A DNA stretch of 64,000 nucleotides from an uncultured beta proteobacterium (GCA_903905735.1 CAIVHU010000130.1:1-64000); one strand, 5' to 3'. Positions 43,869-54,411 are shown, counted from the first letter of the stretch. Program-made: numbers and translations. Notes: generated by a model not told the origin, from the sequence alone.

Positions 43869-44537
43869 CTAACGCAGCGCCAGGCGCCGCTCCTTGAGCG
43901 TGATACAACCATCATCGCGGGTCTTGATGAAGCCCTGATCTTCAAAGTCGCGCATCACACGGCTAACCATCTCGCGCGAAGCACCCACCATTTTGGCAAT
44001 ATCCTGGCGGGTCATTTTTTCGCAAATCACCAACTCCTGCTCTCCCATGGGTTCGCCTGCATCCACCAGCACCTTGGCCACCCTGCCATACACATCCATC
44101 AGCGCCAGTGAACTGACCTTCTCGCTGGACTTGCGCAGGCGCTGTATCAGACCCTTGATGATCCAGATGGCAATGCTCTGATTGTCAGTCAGGCAGCGCA
44201 CAAACTCGGCATGGCTGAGCACCAGCACGTCGGTCTGAATCTCGGTTTTGACGCTGGCAGAATGCGTCTTCCCGTCAATCAGGCTCATCTCACCGATGTA
44301 GTCACCGGGGCCAAGAGTGTTCAAAATCACTTCTTTGCCGCGCCGGTCCGTCATGATGACCCGCGCCCGCCCCGAAAGAATGATGTAAAGCGATTCCCCT
44401 TTTCTACCCTGCTCGATGACCATCTGACCACGCTTGAAACGCTGCTTGACCACGGTGTGTGCCAAATGCAGCATTTGCGCCTGCGTCAGCCCCGAAAACA
44501 TGGGAACCCGGCGCAATAAATCTGAAGTCGTCAACAT
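43869..44537 (-). CDS. Crp-like transcriptional regulator
   Basis: 222 residues from ATG 44537 (MLTTSDLLRRVPMFSG). A cNMP-binding domain (about 15-125, with GESLYIILSGRARVIM and LGPGDYIGEMSLIDG) is followed by a Crp-type winged HTH with TRQDIAKMVGASREMVSRVMRD; the SREMVSR recognition helix resembles E. coli CRP SRETVGR. It could therefore bind TGTGA-N6-TCACA sites such as the one at 22970, or respond to another nucleotide as Clp does. It sits 12 bases after ftsK (same strand, upstream of it) and divergent from trxB. Confidence 0.88.
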   Translation of the reverse strand: MLTTSDLLRRVPMFSGLTQAQMLHLAHTVVKQRFKRGQMVIEQGRKGESLYIILSGRARVIMTDRRGKEVILNTLGPGDYIGEMSLIDGKTHSASVKTEIQTDVLVLSHAEFVRCLTDNQSIAIWIIKGLIQRLRKSSEKVSSLALMDVYGRVAKVLVDAGEPMGEQELVICEKMTRQDIAKMVGASREMVSRVMRDFEDQGFIKTRDDGCITLKERRLALR

Positions 44538-44679
44538 CGCCATCTCATTACCCTCAAAAACTCAAGCACATAGAACACGGTAGCATCAGAAACACCGAAA
44601 ATACCGGCATCGACGCAGCCTCGCAGTTTAAGAACCACCCGCAACTGTACACGCCACACCCACACGTTTCAAAAGGTAA

Positions 44680-45636
<957 letters not shown>

Positions 45637-45778
45637 CCTGATCGCGGGCTATAATCCTTGGCTTTGCAGAACGCCCCCGTGAGGGAATCGGGCAGCAATC
45701 GGGTTACCGCCACCCTATTCTTGGCGAGGTGAGGCTTCTGGCGACAGTCGGAGCCGTTAAAAATATCGGAGTGTCCAC
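45637..45778 (+). promoter_or_regulatory. promoter and leader region of rpmB-rpmG
   Basis: A TATAAT -10 hexamer is at 45650-45655, 14 bases after the trxB stop; no good -35 hexamer stands at the usual spacing. The remaining roughly 110 bases form a GC-rich leader containing the direct repeat AATCGGG-CAGC-AATCGGG, followed by GGAG eight bases before the rpmB ATG. A leader that long could hold autoregulatory structure, but I could not fold it. Confidence 0.35.
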
Positions 45779-46012
45779 ATGGCACGCGTATGTGAAGTCA
45801 CGGGCAAAGGCCCCATGGTCGGGAACACAGTTTCCCACGCCAACAACAAAAACAAGCGTCGGTTCCTGCCGAACCTGCAATACCGCCGTTTCTGGGTTGA
45901 GACTGAAAACCGCTGGGTTCGTTTGCGAATTTCCAACGCCGGTCTGCGTTTGATCGACAAAAACGGTATTGATACTGTGCTCGCAGACTTGCGCGCACGT
46001 GGTCAGGCCTGA
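45779..46012 (+). CDS. rpmB: 50S ribosomal protein L28
   Basis: 77 residues, full length. [20 protein letters not shown] and the [18 protein letters not shown] segment identify L28, which binds 23S rRNA in the large subunit. A GGAG sequence precedes the ATG. Followed by rpmG after 54 bases, the usual gene pair. Confidence 0.97.
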   Translation: MARVCEVTGKGPMVGNTVSHANNKNKRRFLPNLQYRRFWVETENRWVRLRISNAGLRLIDKNGIDTVLADLRARGQA

Positions 46013-46066
46013 AACTTTGCGGGACAGACCTTCAGCTCTGTCCTCAACTAATTAAGAGGAATCATC

Positions 46067-46237
46067 ATGGCAAGCAAAGGCGGACGCGAAAAAATCAAGC
46101 TGGAATCGACAGCCGGCACCGGTCACTTCTACACGACCGACAAGAACAAGAAAACCACTCCTGAAAAGCTTTTGATCAAGAAATTTGATCCCAAGGCTCG
46201 CAAGCATGTGGACTACAAGGAAATCAAGCTGAAATAG
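46067..46237 (+). CDS. rpmG: 50S ribosomal protein L33
   Basis: 56 residues: [20 protein letters not shown] with [15 protein letters not shown] and the C-terminal [17 protein letters not shown], the full L33 of the cysteine-free (zinc-independent) type, since no CxxC is present. AAGAGGA lies ahead of the ATG. Ends shortly before a strong terminator. Confidence 0.97.
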   Translation: MASKGGREKIKLESTAGTGHFYTTDKNKKTTPEKLLIKKFDPKARKHVDYKEIKLK

Positions 46238-46258
46238 GTGAAGCCAGCGATTCCTGAT

Positions 46259-46288
46259 CAAAAAAGCCCGCTTGATGCGGGTTTTTTT
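46259..46288 (+). terminator. intrinsic terminator after rpmBG
   Basis: CCCGC (46267-46271), loop TTGAT, GCGGG (46277-46281), followed by seven T. A run of A precedes the stem, so it may also work for the opposite strand. Confidence 0.88.
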
Positions 46289-46305
46289 GCGTCTCGAAAA
46301 CTATA

Positions 46306-46362
46306 ACTTTCGTAGCTACCAGCCCTCGTTCCAAAAGGGCTACAGGCCAAAATGACTCAAAA
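46306..46362 (+). repeat. dispersed palindromic repeat beside the desaturase stop
   Basis: CGTAGCTACCAGCCCTCG followed by AAAAGGGCTACAGGCCAAAATG; AGCCCT and AGGGCT can pair. It ends two bases before the stop codon of the convergent desaturase gene. Confidence 0.72.
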
Positions 46363-46363
46363 C

Positions 46364-47554
46364 CTAGGCGCGGGCAGAACGCAGGCGCAGAGAGAACTCC
46401 TGCAGCGCCGCAATGCCACTGGCTTCGGCGCGCTGGCACCAAGTCTGCAGGTCAGCCGTCAACTGCTCGCGGGTGTGAGAGCGATTCAGCCACATCTGGC
46501 GCAGCTCCTCGCGCATCACCACCATTTTGTCGAGCACGGGTGAAGCCTCGCGTGCGGCTGCCAGGTGCGCGGCGACAGCGGCAGGAATCTTCTCGGCATC
46601 GCGGTGCAGCCAGTTTCTGGCGGCGCGAATCACGCCGGCATCAGGATGACGGGCTTTCAAAGCGCTCAATTCGTCTTTGAAGGCCTGGCGCATGCCTTTG
46701 GCATAGCGCGCCATCAATTCGAACCGGTTTTGAATCAGCACTTCCAGCGTTTGCTCGTCAGCCACGGCACGAACGGCTCCCACGGCCAGCCTGGGTGGCG
46801 TCTTTTTGACGGTAGCCAGTTTCAGGCGCTGCAACAGGCTGATGTATGCCCAGCCGATATCAAATTCATAGCGTTTGACCGACAGCTTGGCCGAGGTCGG
46901 GTAGGTGTGGTGGTTGTTGTGCAACTCTTCGCCAGCAATCAGGATGCCCCAGGGCGAGATGTTGGTGCTGGCGTCGGGTGCCTCAAAGTTGCGGTAACCC
47001 CAGTAATGCGCCGCACCGTTGATGATGCCAGCGGCCATCACCGGGGTCCACATCATCTGCACCGCCCACACCGCCAATCCACCTGCACCCAAAAGCGCCA
47101 GATCAATCAGCAGCATGACGACCACCCCCAGCCAGGAAAACCGGGCATAAAGATGCCGCTCCAGCCAATCATTGGGCGTGCCGTGGCCATAGCGGGTCAT
47201 GGTTTCCTGATCCCGAGCAGCTTTGCGGTACAGCTCGTAACCTTGCAGCAGCACCGTTTTGATGCCATAGACATGCGGACTGTGCGGGTCTTCGGGTTGC
47301 TCGCACTTGGCGTGGTGTTTGCGGTGAATCGAGGCCCACTCCTTGGTGACCTGTCCGGTCGTCAGCCACAGCCAGAAGCGGAAAAAGTGTGACGCAATAG
47401 GATGCAGGTCCAGCGCACGGTGCGCCTGGTGACGGTGCAAAAAAATGGTGACGCTGATCATGGTGACATGCGTCACCACCATCGTGAAGAGCACAATTTC
47501 CCAGGCATTCAAGCCCCACAGACCATGACTGGCCCAATCCAACAACGACATCAT
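46364..47554 (-). CDS. acyl-CoA/fatty acid desaturase (DesC-like)
   Basis: 396 residues from the ATG at 47554 (MMSLLDWASHGLWG); the frame to 47689 overlaps the methyltransferase gene and lacks family support. Membrane di-iron desaturase with the three histidine boxes HRHQAHRA, HRKHHAKCE and ELHNNHHTYP and four to five hydrophobic segments. It introduces double bonds into saturated acyl chains, probably delta-9. The C-terminal third (about 270-395) is an unusual helical charged extension (FKDELSALKARHPDAGVIRA), common in beta-proteobacterial members. Confidence 0.88.
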   Translation of the reverse strand: MMSLLDWASHGLWGLNAWEIVLFTMVVTHVTMISVTIFLHRHQAHRALDLHPIASHFFRFWLWLTTGQVTKEWASIHRKHHAKCEQPEDPHSPHVYGIKTVLLQGYELYRKAARDQETMTRYGHGTPNDWLERHLYARFSWLGVVVMLLIDLALLGAGGLAVWAVQMMWTPVMAAGIINGAAHYWGYRNFEAPDASTNISPWGILIAGEELHNNHHTYPTSAKLSVKRYEFDIGWAYISLLQRLKLATVKKTPPRLAVGAVRAVADEQTLEVLIQNRFELMARYAKGMRQAFKDELSALKARHPDAGVIRAARNWLHRDAEKIPAAVAAHLAAAREASPVLDKMVVMREELRQMWLNRSHTREQLTADLQTWCQRAEASGIAALQEFSLRLRSARA

Positions 47555-47631
47555 CAAAATTGTCTCTCTCTCTCTGGTTATCAGCGACCCGTCATACCGG
47601 CGAATCACCAGTGTCTCGGCGACGGGCCGGG

Positions 47632-48903
47632 TTACTTGCGCTGCCAGACGGCGGCAAAAAAACCGTCTGTTTGGTGTTGATGCGGCCAAAGGCGCAAATA
47701 GCGCTGCTCATGGTCACCGCCGCTGCACAGCTCTGCAGCCTTCTCTACTTTGAGGCCAGCAAGCACTTCACAAGCCTCCATAGGTACAAAATCTGCGTTG
47801 GATTGCGAAAAAGCCTGCGCAATGGCTTCATTTTCCTGCGGCAACACACTGCAGGTGGCATAAACCAGACGGCCACCCGATTTCACCAGCCGCGCGGCGC
47901 TTTGCAGGATGGCGGCTTGCTTGACGGTCATTTCCTCGACGGCTTTGATGTCTTGGCGCCATTTCAGATCAGGGTTGCGCCGCAGCGTGCCCAAACCCGT
48001 GCACGGCGCATCCACCAACACCCGATCAATCTTGCCGGTGAGTCGCTTGACGCGATCATCACGCTCATGCGCAATGGCAGCAGGGTGCACGTTGCTCAAG
48101 CCGCTACGAGCCAGACGCGACTTGAAGGCATCGAGCCGCCCGACTGAGGTGTCAAACGCATACAGGCGACCCGTGGAGCGCATCGCCGCACCAATCGCCA
48201 GTGTCTTGCCACCGGCGCCGGCGCAAAAATCCACCACCATCTCGCCGCGCTTGGCATCGAGCAGCATGGCCAGCAGCTGCGAGCCTTCGTCCTGCACCTC
48301 AAAATCGCCGCGCACGAAGGCTTCGTGCTTGTTGAGCGCCGGTTTTCCCGCAATGCGCAAACCCCAGGGTGAATAGGGTGTGGCCACGGCCTTGATGCCC
48401 GATGCGGCCAGTGCTTTTTGCACGTCGTCGCGCTTGGCCTTGAATGTGTTCACACGCAAATCCAGCCCGGCACCCTTGTTAAAGCTCTCCACCAGCGGCC
48501 AGAAACCCTCGCCCAACTGGTCTTTGAGCGGCTGCACCAGCCACTCGGGCAGGTTGTGCCGGTGACGCTCCATCAAGTCTGCGGGTTGGATCTTTTCACA
48601 TTGATCCAGCCAGTTGACCTCTTGCTCGCTCAACGCACTGCGCAGAAAATCGCCAGGACCGTAAAAACCCAAAATGGCCAGTCGGCGCTCTTTGGGGCCG
48701 CTGCCCGAGGGCGCAAAGTGGTCAAAAAGGTTCTTTTTGCGCAGCACGGTATACACCGTTTCGGCCAGCGTGGCGCGCTCACGCGGACCCAGACCACGGT
48801 GTTCGCGGAAAAACCGCGACACAATGGCATCGGCCGGGTGATCGAATCTAAGGGTGAGACGCACCAGTTCGGAACAGGCGTCAAGCAGGGCTTTTGGATG
48901 CAT
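47632..48903 (-). CDS. rsmB: RsmB/NOP2-type rRNA m5C methyltransferase
   Basis: 423 residues from ATG 48903 (MHPKALLDACSELVRL). A NusB-like N-terminal helical part (about 1-140) is followed by a class I SAM methyltransferase: VDFCAGAGGKTLAI (SAM site), VDAPCTGLGTLRRNPDLKW with the motif IV cysteine, and YATCSVLPQENEAIAQ with the catalytic motif VI cysteine. Most likely methylates C967 of 16S rRNA or a similar site. Exact target is inference. Confidence 0.88.
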   Translation of the reverse strand: MHPKALLDACSELVRLTLRFDHPADAIVSRFFREHRGLGPRERATLAETVYTVLRKKNLFDHFAPSGSGPKERRLAILGFYGPGDFLRSALSEQEVNWLDQCEKIQPADLMERHRHNLPEWLVQPLKDQLGEGFWPLVESFNKGAGLDLRVNTFKAKRDDVQKALAASGIKAVATPYSPWGLRIAGKPALNKHEAFVRGDFEVQDEGSQLLAMLLDAKRGEMVVDFCAGAGGKTLAIGAAMRSTGRLYAFDTSVGRLDAFKSRLARSGLSNVHPAAIAHERDDRVKRLTGKIDRVLVDAPCTGLGTLRRNPDLKWRQDIKAVEEMTVKQAAILQSAARLVKSGGRLVYATCSVLPQENEAIAQAFSQSNADFVPMEACEVLAGLKVEKAAELCSGGDHEQRYLRLWPHQHQTDGFFAAVWQRK

Positions 48904-49062
48904 AGGGCTGCATTGTCCCATGACTGATTTCGCCGGGCATTGTCTGAGGTTGAGGGAACTTTACGCAGGTTTGCCCCTCAGAACGATGAATTTCACGGGC
49001 TTGGCAGACAATGCCACCTGATTTTTCAGCCCATTTCCCTCTCGACTCTCGTCTGATTAGCC

Positions 49063-50454
49063 ATGTCCGTGACTCATTTTCCGCTGCGCCACCTCACTCA
49101 CCAGGTCACCAGATGGGGTCGCCCAGTGCTATTGGCCAGCGTGGTGCTGGTCGCGTTGTCAGGCTGCGCCAGCATTTACAACCCTGCGTCCAGCGATCCG
49201 ACGGACACCAGCTCTTCAGCACCCCAATTGCAAGCCTGGTGGAGAACACTGAACGACCCCCTCCTCCAGCAGTTGATCGACCAGGCACTGCAAGCCAATC
49301 CCACGGTAGACACGGCACGTGCGGCAGTGCAGCAAGCCCGAGCCCAGCGCGATGTGACACTCGCTTCGCAGCGGCCCCAGTTGACCTTGACGGGCGCGCT
49401 GCAGCGCAACGTGGTGGAAGGCTCTGCCAGCATCAACGCCAACGCCGGGCTGAACGCGGGTTGGGAGCTAGACATTTTTGGTGCCAACCGCAGCGCCCTG
49501 GCCAACAACGATGCGCAAATCGTGGCGGCACAAACCAGCCTGCGTGATGTGCAATTGAGCATGAGCGCCGAAGTCGCCCTGGCCTATATTCAGTTGCGCG
49601 GACTGCAGGCGCAGTTGGATATTGCCCAACGGAACCTCAGCAGCCAGCAAGAAACCCTGCAGATCACACAGTGGCGCGCCCAGGCCGGGCTGTTGACATC
49701 ACTGGAAGTGGAGCAGGCCAAGACCGCCAGCACGCAGACCGCGGCGCAGATTCCAGTTTTACTGACCAGCCTGGGCACAACCCGCCACAGCCTCGCGATT
49801 CTCACCGGCAAGAACCCGACCGAGCTGGATGCCATGCTGCAAACAGCCGGGCCTGTTCCCCAGGCACCGGAAAAATTCGCTGATGTGATTGATGCCGATC
49901 GCATGCGCCAGCGCTCCGACGTGCGCGCTGCCGAGGCCCGCATTACTGCGGCCCTGGCCAGTGTGAAAGCCGCCGATGCTGCGCGCTACCCCAGCTTCAG
50001 ACTCGGTGGCTCGGTCGGCCTGACAGCGCTGACCCTGGCAGGCCTGAGCAACGGTGCCAGCGTGGCCACCCAGGTGCTTGCCAGCATGACCGCCCCTCTG
50101 CTGGACGGGGGCTCCGCCAATGCCCAGGTCAAAGTACAAGAAGCCGGTGTGGACCAGGCCCGCGCCACTTACCGCAATACCTTGCTGACCGCCCTGAAAG
50201 AGGTCGAAGATGCCATGCTCACCTGGCGCAATGACAAAGACCGGCTGATCTATTTGCAACAAGCGGCCACAGCGGCCGAGAATGCCGACCTGCTGGCGCA
50301 AAACCGTTTTGCCAGTGGCCTGATCGACTTCCAGACCGTTTTGCAAACCCAGCGCACCTTGCTCAGCGCGCAGGACAGTTTGGCGAGCGTCAAGGCAGAC
50401 TTGAGTACCGACTATGTGCGACTGGTCAAAGCCATCGGTGGCGACTGGCAATAA
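49063..50454 (+). CDS. NodT-type outer-membrane efflux lipoprotein
   Basis: 463 residues with a lipoprotein signal (LASVVLVALSGCASIYN, lipidated Cys at about residue 36). Two OEP repeats with WWRTLNDPLLQQLIDQALQAN, GAN-type GWELDIFGANRSALA and SYPSFRLGGSVG-like elements typify the NodT/OprM branch. First gene of a four-gene efflux operon with a MacA-like adaptor, MacB-like ATPase and permease, 44 bases before the adaptor gene. Confidence 0.9.
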   Translation: MSVTHFPLRHLTHQVTRWGRPVLLASVVLVALSGCASIYNPASSDPTDTSSSAPQLQAWWRTLNDPLLQQLIDQALQANPTVDTARAAVQQARAQRDVTLASQRPQLTLTGALQRNVVEGSASINANAGLNAGWELDIFGANRSALANNDAQIVAAQTSLRDVQLSMSAEVALAYIQLRGLQAQLDIAQRNLSSQQETLQITQWRAQAGLLTSLEVEQAKTASTQTAAQIPVLLTSLGTTRHSLAILTGKNPTELDAMLQTAGPVPQAPEKFADVIDADRMRQRSDVRAAEARITAALASVKAADAARYPSFRLGGSVGLTALTLAGLSNGASVATQVLASMTAPLLDGGSANAQVKVQEAGVDQARATYRNTLLTALKEVEDAMLTWRNDKDRLIYLQQAATAAENADLLAQNRFASGLIDFQTVLQTQRTLLSAQDSLASVKADLSTDYVRLVKAIGGDWQ

Positions 50455-50498
50455 CACCCAACTTTTCCCATCACAGCATTCTCTGACGACATCACATC

Positions 50499-51812
50499 AT
50501 GGCTGACATTCCCCCAACATCTCCCAGAGGCACGCCGGATGCCAGCGAATTGCAGGCCCTGCTGGCGGCGCCGGCCCTCGTGCCCTGGTGGCGCAAACGT
50601 GCCCTGTCGGCAGTGATCGGCCTGGCACTCGTCGGCGCAGGCGCTTACTACGCCTGGCAGCAAAGCAAAAAGGACGCAGCGGCACCCGTCTTTGTGACCC
50701 AGCCCGCGACCCTCGGCAATCTGACCCTCAACGTGACCGCCAACGGCACCCTGCAACCCACCCGATCGGTAAATATCGGCAGCGAGCTGTCCGGTACCGT
50801 ATTGCGTGTGCTGGTGGATGTGAATGATCGGGTGAAGAAAGGTCAGGTTCTGGTGGTGCTCGACACCGCCAAGCTCAATGACCAGGTCACACGCTCGCGC
50901 GCGGCCGTAGCCTCGGCGCAGGCCCAGTTGGCCCAGGCGACGGCCACCGTCAAGGAAAGCCAGGCCAGCTTGACGCGTCTGGAAGAAGTCTCGCGCCTCT
51001 CCGGCGGCAAAGTCCCCTCAGGCACCGAACTGGATAGTGGCCGCGCCACGCTCGACCGCGCTGTGGCCGCTGAAGCCAGTGCGCGGGCCAATCTGGAGTC
51101 GGCCCGGGCGACTTTATCGACCGACGAAACCAACCTGTCCAAAGCGTCCATCCGTTCGCCCATTGACGGCGTGGTGCTGACGCGCAGCGTGGACCCGGGC
51201 AATGCGGTGGCTGCCTCGCTGCAGGCCGTCACGCTGTTCACCATTGCCGAAGACTTGAGCAAATTGCAGTTGAAAGTGAATGTGGACGAAGCCGACGTGG
51301 GCCGGGTGCAGGTCGGGCAGAAAGCCAGCTTCACCGTCAGCGCGTTCCCGTCACGACGTTTTCCGGCCATCATCACCACCGTGTCGTATGGCTCCACCAT
51401 CACTGACAACGTCGTCACCTACATGACGCAAATGGATGTGGCCAATACCGACCTGAGCTTGCGCCCGGGCATGACCGCCACCAGCACCATCACCGCCGTC
51501 GAACGCAAAAACGTGCTGCTGGTACCCAATTCAGCGCTGCGCTTCTCACCGCCTGTGACCGAACCGGCCTCTGCCAGTTCAGGTGGCGGCTTCATGAGCA
51601 AAATGATGCCGCGCATGCCGCGCCCGCGCAAAAGCGCCTCGGGCGGCCCTGCCAAACAGGTGTGGGTGCTGCGTGATGGTGCGCCGGTGGAGGTCAACGT
51701 GACGCCGGGCATCAGCGATGGGCGCATGACCGAAATCACTGGCGACGACCTGAAAGCAGGCATGGCCGTGATCACTGAACAACGTACCAACGCCACCGCT
51801 GCCAAGCCATGA
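50499..51812 (+). CDS. macA: MacA-like periplasmic adaptor (HlyD family)
   Basis: 437 residues. A cytoplasmic tail of about 30 residues, one membrane anchor (about 36-53, ALSAVIGLALVGAGAYYAW), a lipoyl half-motif GTVLRVLVDVNDRVKKGQVL, a coiled coil (105-190) and beta-barrel domain (PIDGVVLTRSVDPGNAVA). An Arg/Pro/Met-rich insertion at about 360-390 (MSKMMPRMPRPRKSA) is unusual in length. It links the inner-membrane ABC transporter to the outer-membrane channel. Stop overlaps the ATPase start. Confidence 0.9.
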   Translation: MADIPPTSPRGTPDASELQALLAAPALVPWWRKRALSAVIGLALVGAGAYYAWQQSKKDAAAPVFVTQPATLGNLTLNVTANGTLQPTRSVNIGSELSGTVLRVLVDVNDRVKKGQVLVVLDTAKLNDQVTRSRAAVASAQAQLAQATATVKESQASLTRLEEVSRLSGGKVPSGTELDSGRATLDRAVAAEASARANLESARATLSTDETNLSKASIRSPIDGVVLTRSVDPGNAVAASLQAVTLFTIAEDLSKLQLKVNVDEADVGRVQVGQKASFTVSAFPSRRFPAIITTVSYGSTITDNVVTYMTQMDVANTDLSLRPGMTATSTITAVERKNVLLVPNSALRFSPPVTEPASASSGGGFMSKMMPRMPRPRKSASGGPAKQVWVLRDGAPVEVNVTPGISDGRMTEITGDDLKAGMAVITEQRTNATAAKP

Positions 51813-52546
51813 GCCAGACGAGCCTGATTCAGCTCAAAGGGGTCACCAAGCTGTATGGCCAGGGTGCCACCGCGCTAATGGCCCTCAAAGGGGTCGATCT
51901 GAGCATTGACGCCGGTGATTTTGTCGCCATCATGGGGCCCAGCGGCTCGGGCAAATCCACAGCCATGAACATGCTGGGCTGCCTGGACAGCCCCACCTCG
52001 GGCGAATACATCTTCAATGTTGCACATGTGGAAAAGCTCAGCCGGGACCAGCGTGCGATGCTGCGCAGGCGTTATCTGGGCTTCGTGTTCCAAGGCTTCA
52101 ACCTGCTGGCGCGCACCAGTGCGCAGGAAAACGTCGAACTCCCCCTGCTCTACCGGGGTGAGCCCGCCAAACAACGCCACGCGGCGGCCAAGAAAGCACT
52201 GGCATCGGTCGGTCTGGGCGGCTGGGAACACCACACGCCAGCAGAACTCTCGGGGGGTCAACAACAGCGCGTGGCGATTGCGCGCGCCATCGTCACCGAG
52301 CCCGCCGTGCTGCTGGCCGACGAGCCTACCGGCAACCTGGACACCCAGCGCAGCCACGAAATCATGGACCTGCTTTGGAAGCTCAACATTGACCACGGTA
52401 TCACCGTGCTGATGGTCACCCATGAGGCTGACATGGCGGCCTACGCCAAGCGGATCGTGCGTTTTATTGACGGCGTGGTGGCCAGCGACGAGCGCAACCC
52501 CCATCCCGCAGCACTGACGCTTGCAGCGCAGAAGGAGGCCGCCTGA
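51809..52546 (+). CDS. MacB-type ABC ATPase, separate subunit
   Basis: 245 residues: Walker A GPSGSGKSTAMNMLGCLD, signature LSGGQQQRVAIARA, Walker B LLADEPTGNLD. This is the LolD/MacB-N-terminal class. In E. coli MacB the ATPase and permease are fused; here they are two genes joined by TGATG at 52544-52548. Substrate unknown (macrolides, peptides or siderophores are handled by relatives). Confidence 0.92.
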   Translation: MSQTSLIQLKGVTKLYGQGATALMALKGVDLSIDAGDFVAIMGPSGSGKSTAMNMLGCLDSPTSGEYIFNVAHVEKLSRDQRAMLRRRYLGFVFQGFNLLARTSAQENVELPLLYRGEPAKQRHAAAKKALASVGLGGWEHHTPAELSGGQQQRVAIARAIVTEPAVLLADEPTGNLDTQRSHEIMDLLWKLNIDHGITVLMVTHEADMAAYAKRIVRFIDGVVASDERNPHPAALTLAAQKEAA

Positions 52547-53754
52547 TGTGGCTGAGCACCCTGCTGCTGGCGATTCGCTCGATCCGGCGCAACCTTCTGC
52601 GTTCGTTTCTGACCATTCTGGGCATCGTGATTGGTGTCAGCGCGGTCATCACCATGGTCACCGTGGGCAATGGTGCCACCCTGTCGGTGCAAAGCCAGAT
52701 CACCAGCCTGGGCACCAACCTGCTGCAACTTCGCCCCGGTCAGCGGATGGGCGGTCCGGGGGGCAGCGGCGGTGCACCATCCTTCAAGGAGGCTGATGCC
52801 ACAGCCATCGCCGCCCAGGTCAGCGGCCTGCTGGCGGTGGCGCCTGAAGCGCGCAGCGCCGCGACCATCGTCGCCGAGGGTCGCAACTGGAGCACCAGCG
52901 TCATCGGCAGCACCAACGAGTGGCTGACCACCGGCAACTGGACCCTTGCCGATGGCCGTGAATTCACCGAAGAGGAGCTGCGCGGGGGCGCAGCCGTCTG
53001 CATCATCGGCCAGACGATTCAACGCGAGCTGTTCGAGGGCCATGACGCGGTGGACGCCTTCATACGGGTCAAAAACATCAGCTGCCAGGTGATCGCCGTG
53101 CTCGGCTCCAAAGGCCAGGGCGCCTTTGGGAACGACCAGGACGACGTGGTACTGATGCCACTGCACACCCTGCAGCGGCGCATCACCGGCAACACTCGCG
53201 TCAACACCCTGCTGGTGTCGATGACGGACGGCGCTGACCCCGAACTGGTCAAGGCCGCGCTGAGCGACCTGATGCGCGAGCGGCGCAAGCTGGCCGAGGC
53301 CGATGAAAACAACTTCTATGTGCTCGACACCAAGCAGCTCGGCGAGGCCTTTTCCAGCACGACCCGGGTGATGACCATGCTGCTCGGCGCGGTGGCCGCG
53401 GTGAGCCTGCTGGTGGGTGGCATCGGCATCATGAACATCATGCTGGTCAGCGTCACCGAGCGCACCCGCGAGATCGGCCTGCGCCTGGCCATCGGCGCCA
53501 TGGAGGGCGAGGTGCTGATGCAGTTTCTGATCGAAGCGGTGGTGCTGTCCGCGCTGGGGGGCGTGATCGGCATCGTGCTAGCCACTGGCGCCTCGATCGG
53601 TCTGACACGGCTGATGGACGTGCCGTTTCAGTTTGACATCGGGGTCAACCTGCTGTCCTTCGTCTTTTCAGCCGGCATTGGTGTGGTGTTTGGCTACTTT
53701 CCGGCGCGCCAAGCCGCGAGGCTGGACCCGATCGAGGCGCTGCGGCACGAGTGA
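52546..53754 (+). CDS. MacB-type ABC permease
   Basis: 402 residues with the four-helix FtsX/MacB layout: TM1 at about 20-42 (RSFLTILGIVIGVSAVITMV), a large periplasmic MacB_PCD domain (45-265), and three C-terminal helices (about 280-390) including LVGGIGIMNIMLVSVTERTREIG. Works with the ATPase just upstream. Ends just before a repeat copy shared with the convergent purN. Confidence 0.92.
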   Translation: MWLSTLLLAIRSIRRNLLRSFLTILGIVIGVSAVITMVTVGNGATLSVQSQITSLGTNLLQLRPGQRMGGPGGSGGAPSFKEADATAIAAQVSGLLAVAPEARSAATIVAEGRNWSTSVIGSTNEWLTTGNWTLADGREFTEEELRGGAAVCIIGQTIQRELFEGHDAVDAFIRVKNISCQVIAVLGSKGQGAFGNDQDDVVLMPLHTLQRRITGNTRVNTLLVSMTDGADPELVKAALSDLMRERRKLAEADENNFYVLDTKQLGEAFSSTTRVMTMLLGAVAAVSLLVGGIGIMNIMLVSVTERTREIGLRLAIGAMEGEVLMQFLIEAVVLSALGGVIGIVLATGASIGLTRLMDVPFQFDIGVNLLSFVFSAGIGVVFGYFPARQAARLDPIEALRHE

Positions 53755-53755
53755 T

Positions 53756-53818
53756 TTTTATACAAGAAATCGGCCTTCAGCCCTTTTGAATAAAGCGCTT
53801 ACAGCTATTGATTTTGAA
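53756..53818 (-). repeat. dispersed repeat between the MacB-type permease gene and purN
   Basis: Reverse strand: TTCAAAATCAATAGCTGTAA, then GCGCTTTATTC and AAAAGGGCTGAAGGCCG. The purN stop codon (TAG of CAATAGCTG) and the codons for its last residues LQNQ fall in the repeat. Confidence 0.75.
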
Positions 53819-54398
53819 GTAACTTCGCCACCGCCTGCGGGTAGATCAGATGCTCTTGCGTGAGCACCCTAGCGGCCAGCGCCTCAGCGGTGTCACCGGG
53901 CAGCACCGGCACCACCGCCTGCGCCAGGATCGGGCCGTGGTCCAGCTCCGGAGTCACCAAGTGCACCGTGGCTCCTGCCACCTTGCAGCCTGCGTCAATG
54001 GCGCGTTTATGCGTGTGCAAACCGGGAAAGGCGGGCAGCAAAGACGGGTGAATGTTCACCAGCCGCTCGGCGTAGCGGTTCACAAAGTCTGTGCTCAGGA
54101 TGCGCATGAAACCTGCCAGCAACACCAAAGGTGGATGTTCCGGTGTGGCGTAGCGGTCAATGCGCTGCGCCAGCGCCGCGTCAAACGCCTCGCGGTTGGC
54201 AAAGGCCTTATGGTCGAGCGATTCGGTGGCAATGCCATGTTGCGCGGCCAGGGTCAGACCTTTGGCATCGGCCTTGTTGCTTAAGACGGCAGCCACCTTG
54301 GCCTGATACTTGGCGGCCCAGTTATCCCGTTTGGCGGCCTTAACGATGGCCGCCATGTTGGAGCCGCTGCCTGAGATCAAAATAACGATGTTTTTCAT
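53805..54398 (-). CDS. purN: phosphoribosylglycinamide formyltransferase
   Basis: 197 residues from ATG 54398 (MKNIVILISGSGSNMAAIV). Transfers formyl from 10-formyl-THF to GAR in purine synthesis. Landmarks: the SGSGSN phosphate loop, LLAGFMRIL, NIHPSLLPAFPGLHTHKRAIDAG with the catalytic N and H, and TPELDHGPILAQA with the catalytic D. Its 3' end lies in a repeat. Divergent from yceH by 13 bases. Confidence 0.95.
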   Translation of the reverse strand: MKNIVILISGSGSNMAAIVKAAKRDNWAAKYQAKVAAVLSNKADAKGLTLAAQHGIATESLDHKAFANREAFDAALAQRIDRYATPEHPPLVLLAGFMRILSTDFVNRYAERLVNIHPSLLPAFPGLHTHKRAIDAGCKVAGATVHLVTPELDHGPILAQAVVPVLPGDTAEALAARVLTQEHLIYPQAVAKLLQNQ

Positions 54399-54411
54399 AC
54401 TTGGCTGAATT

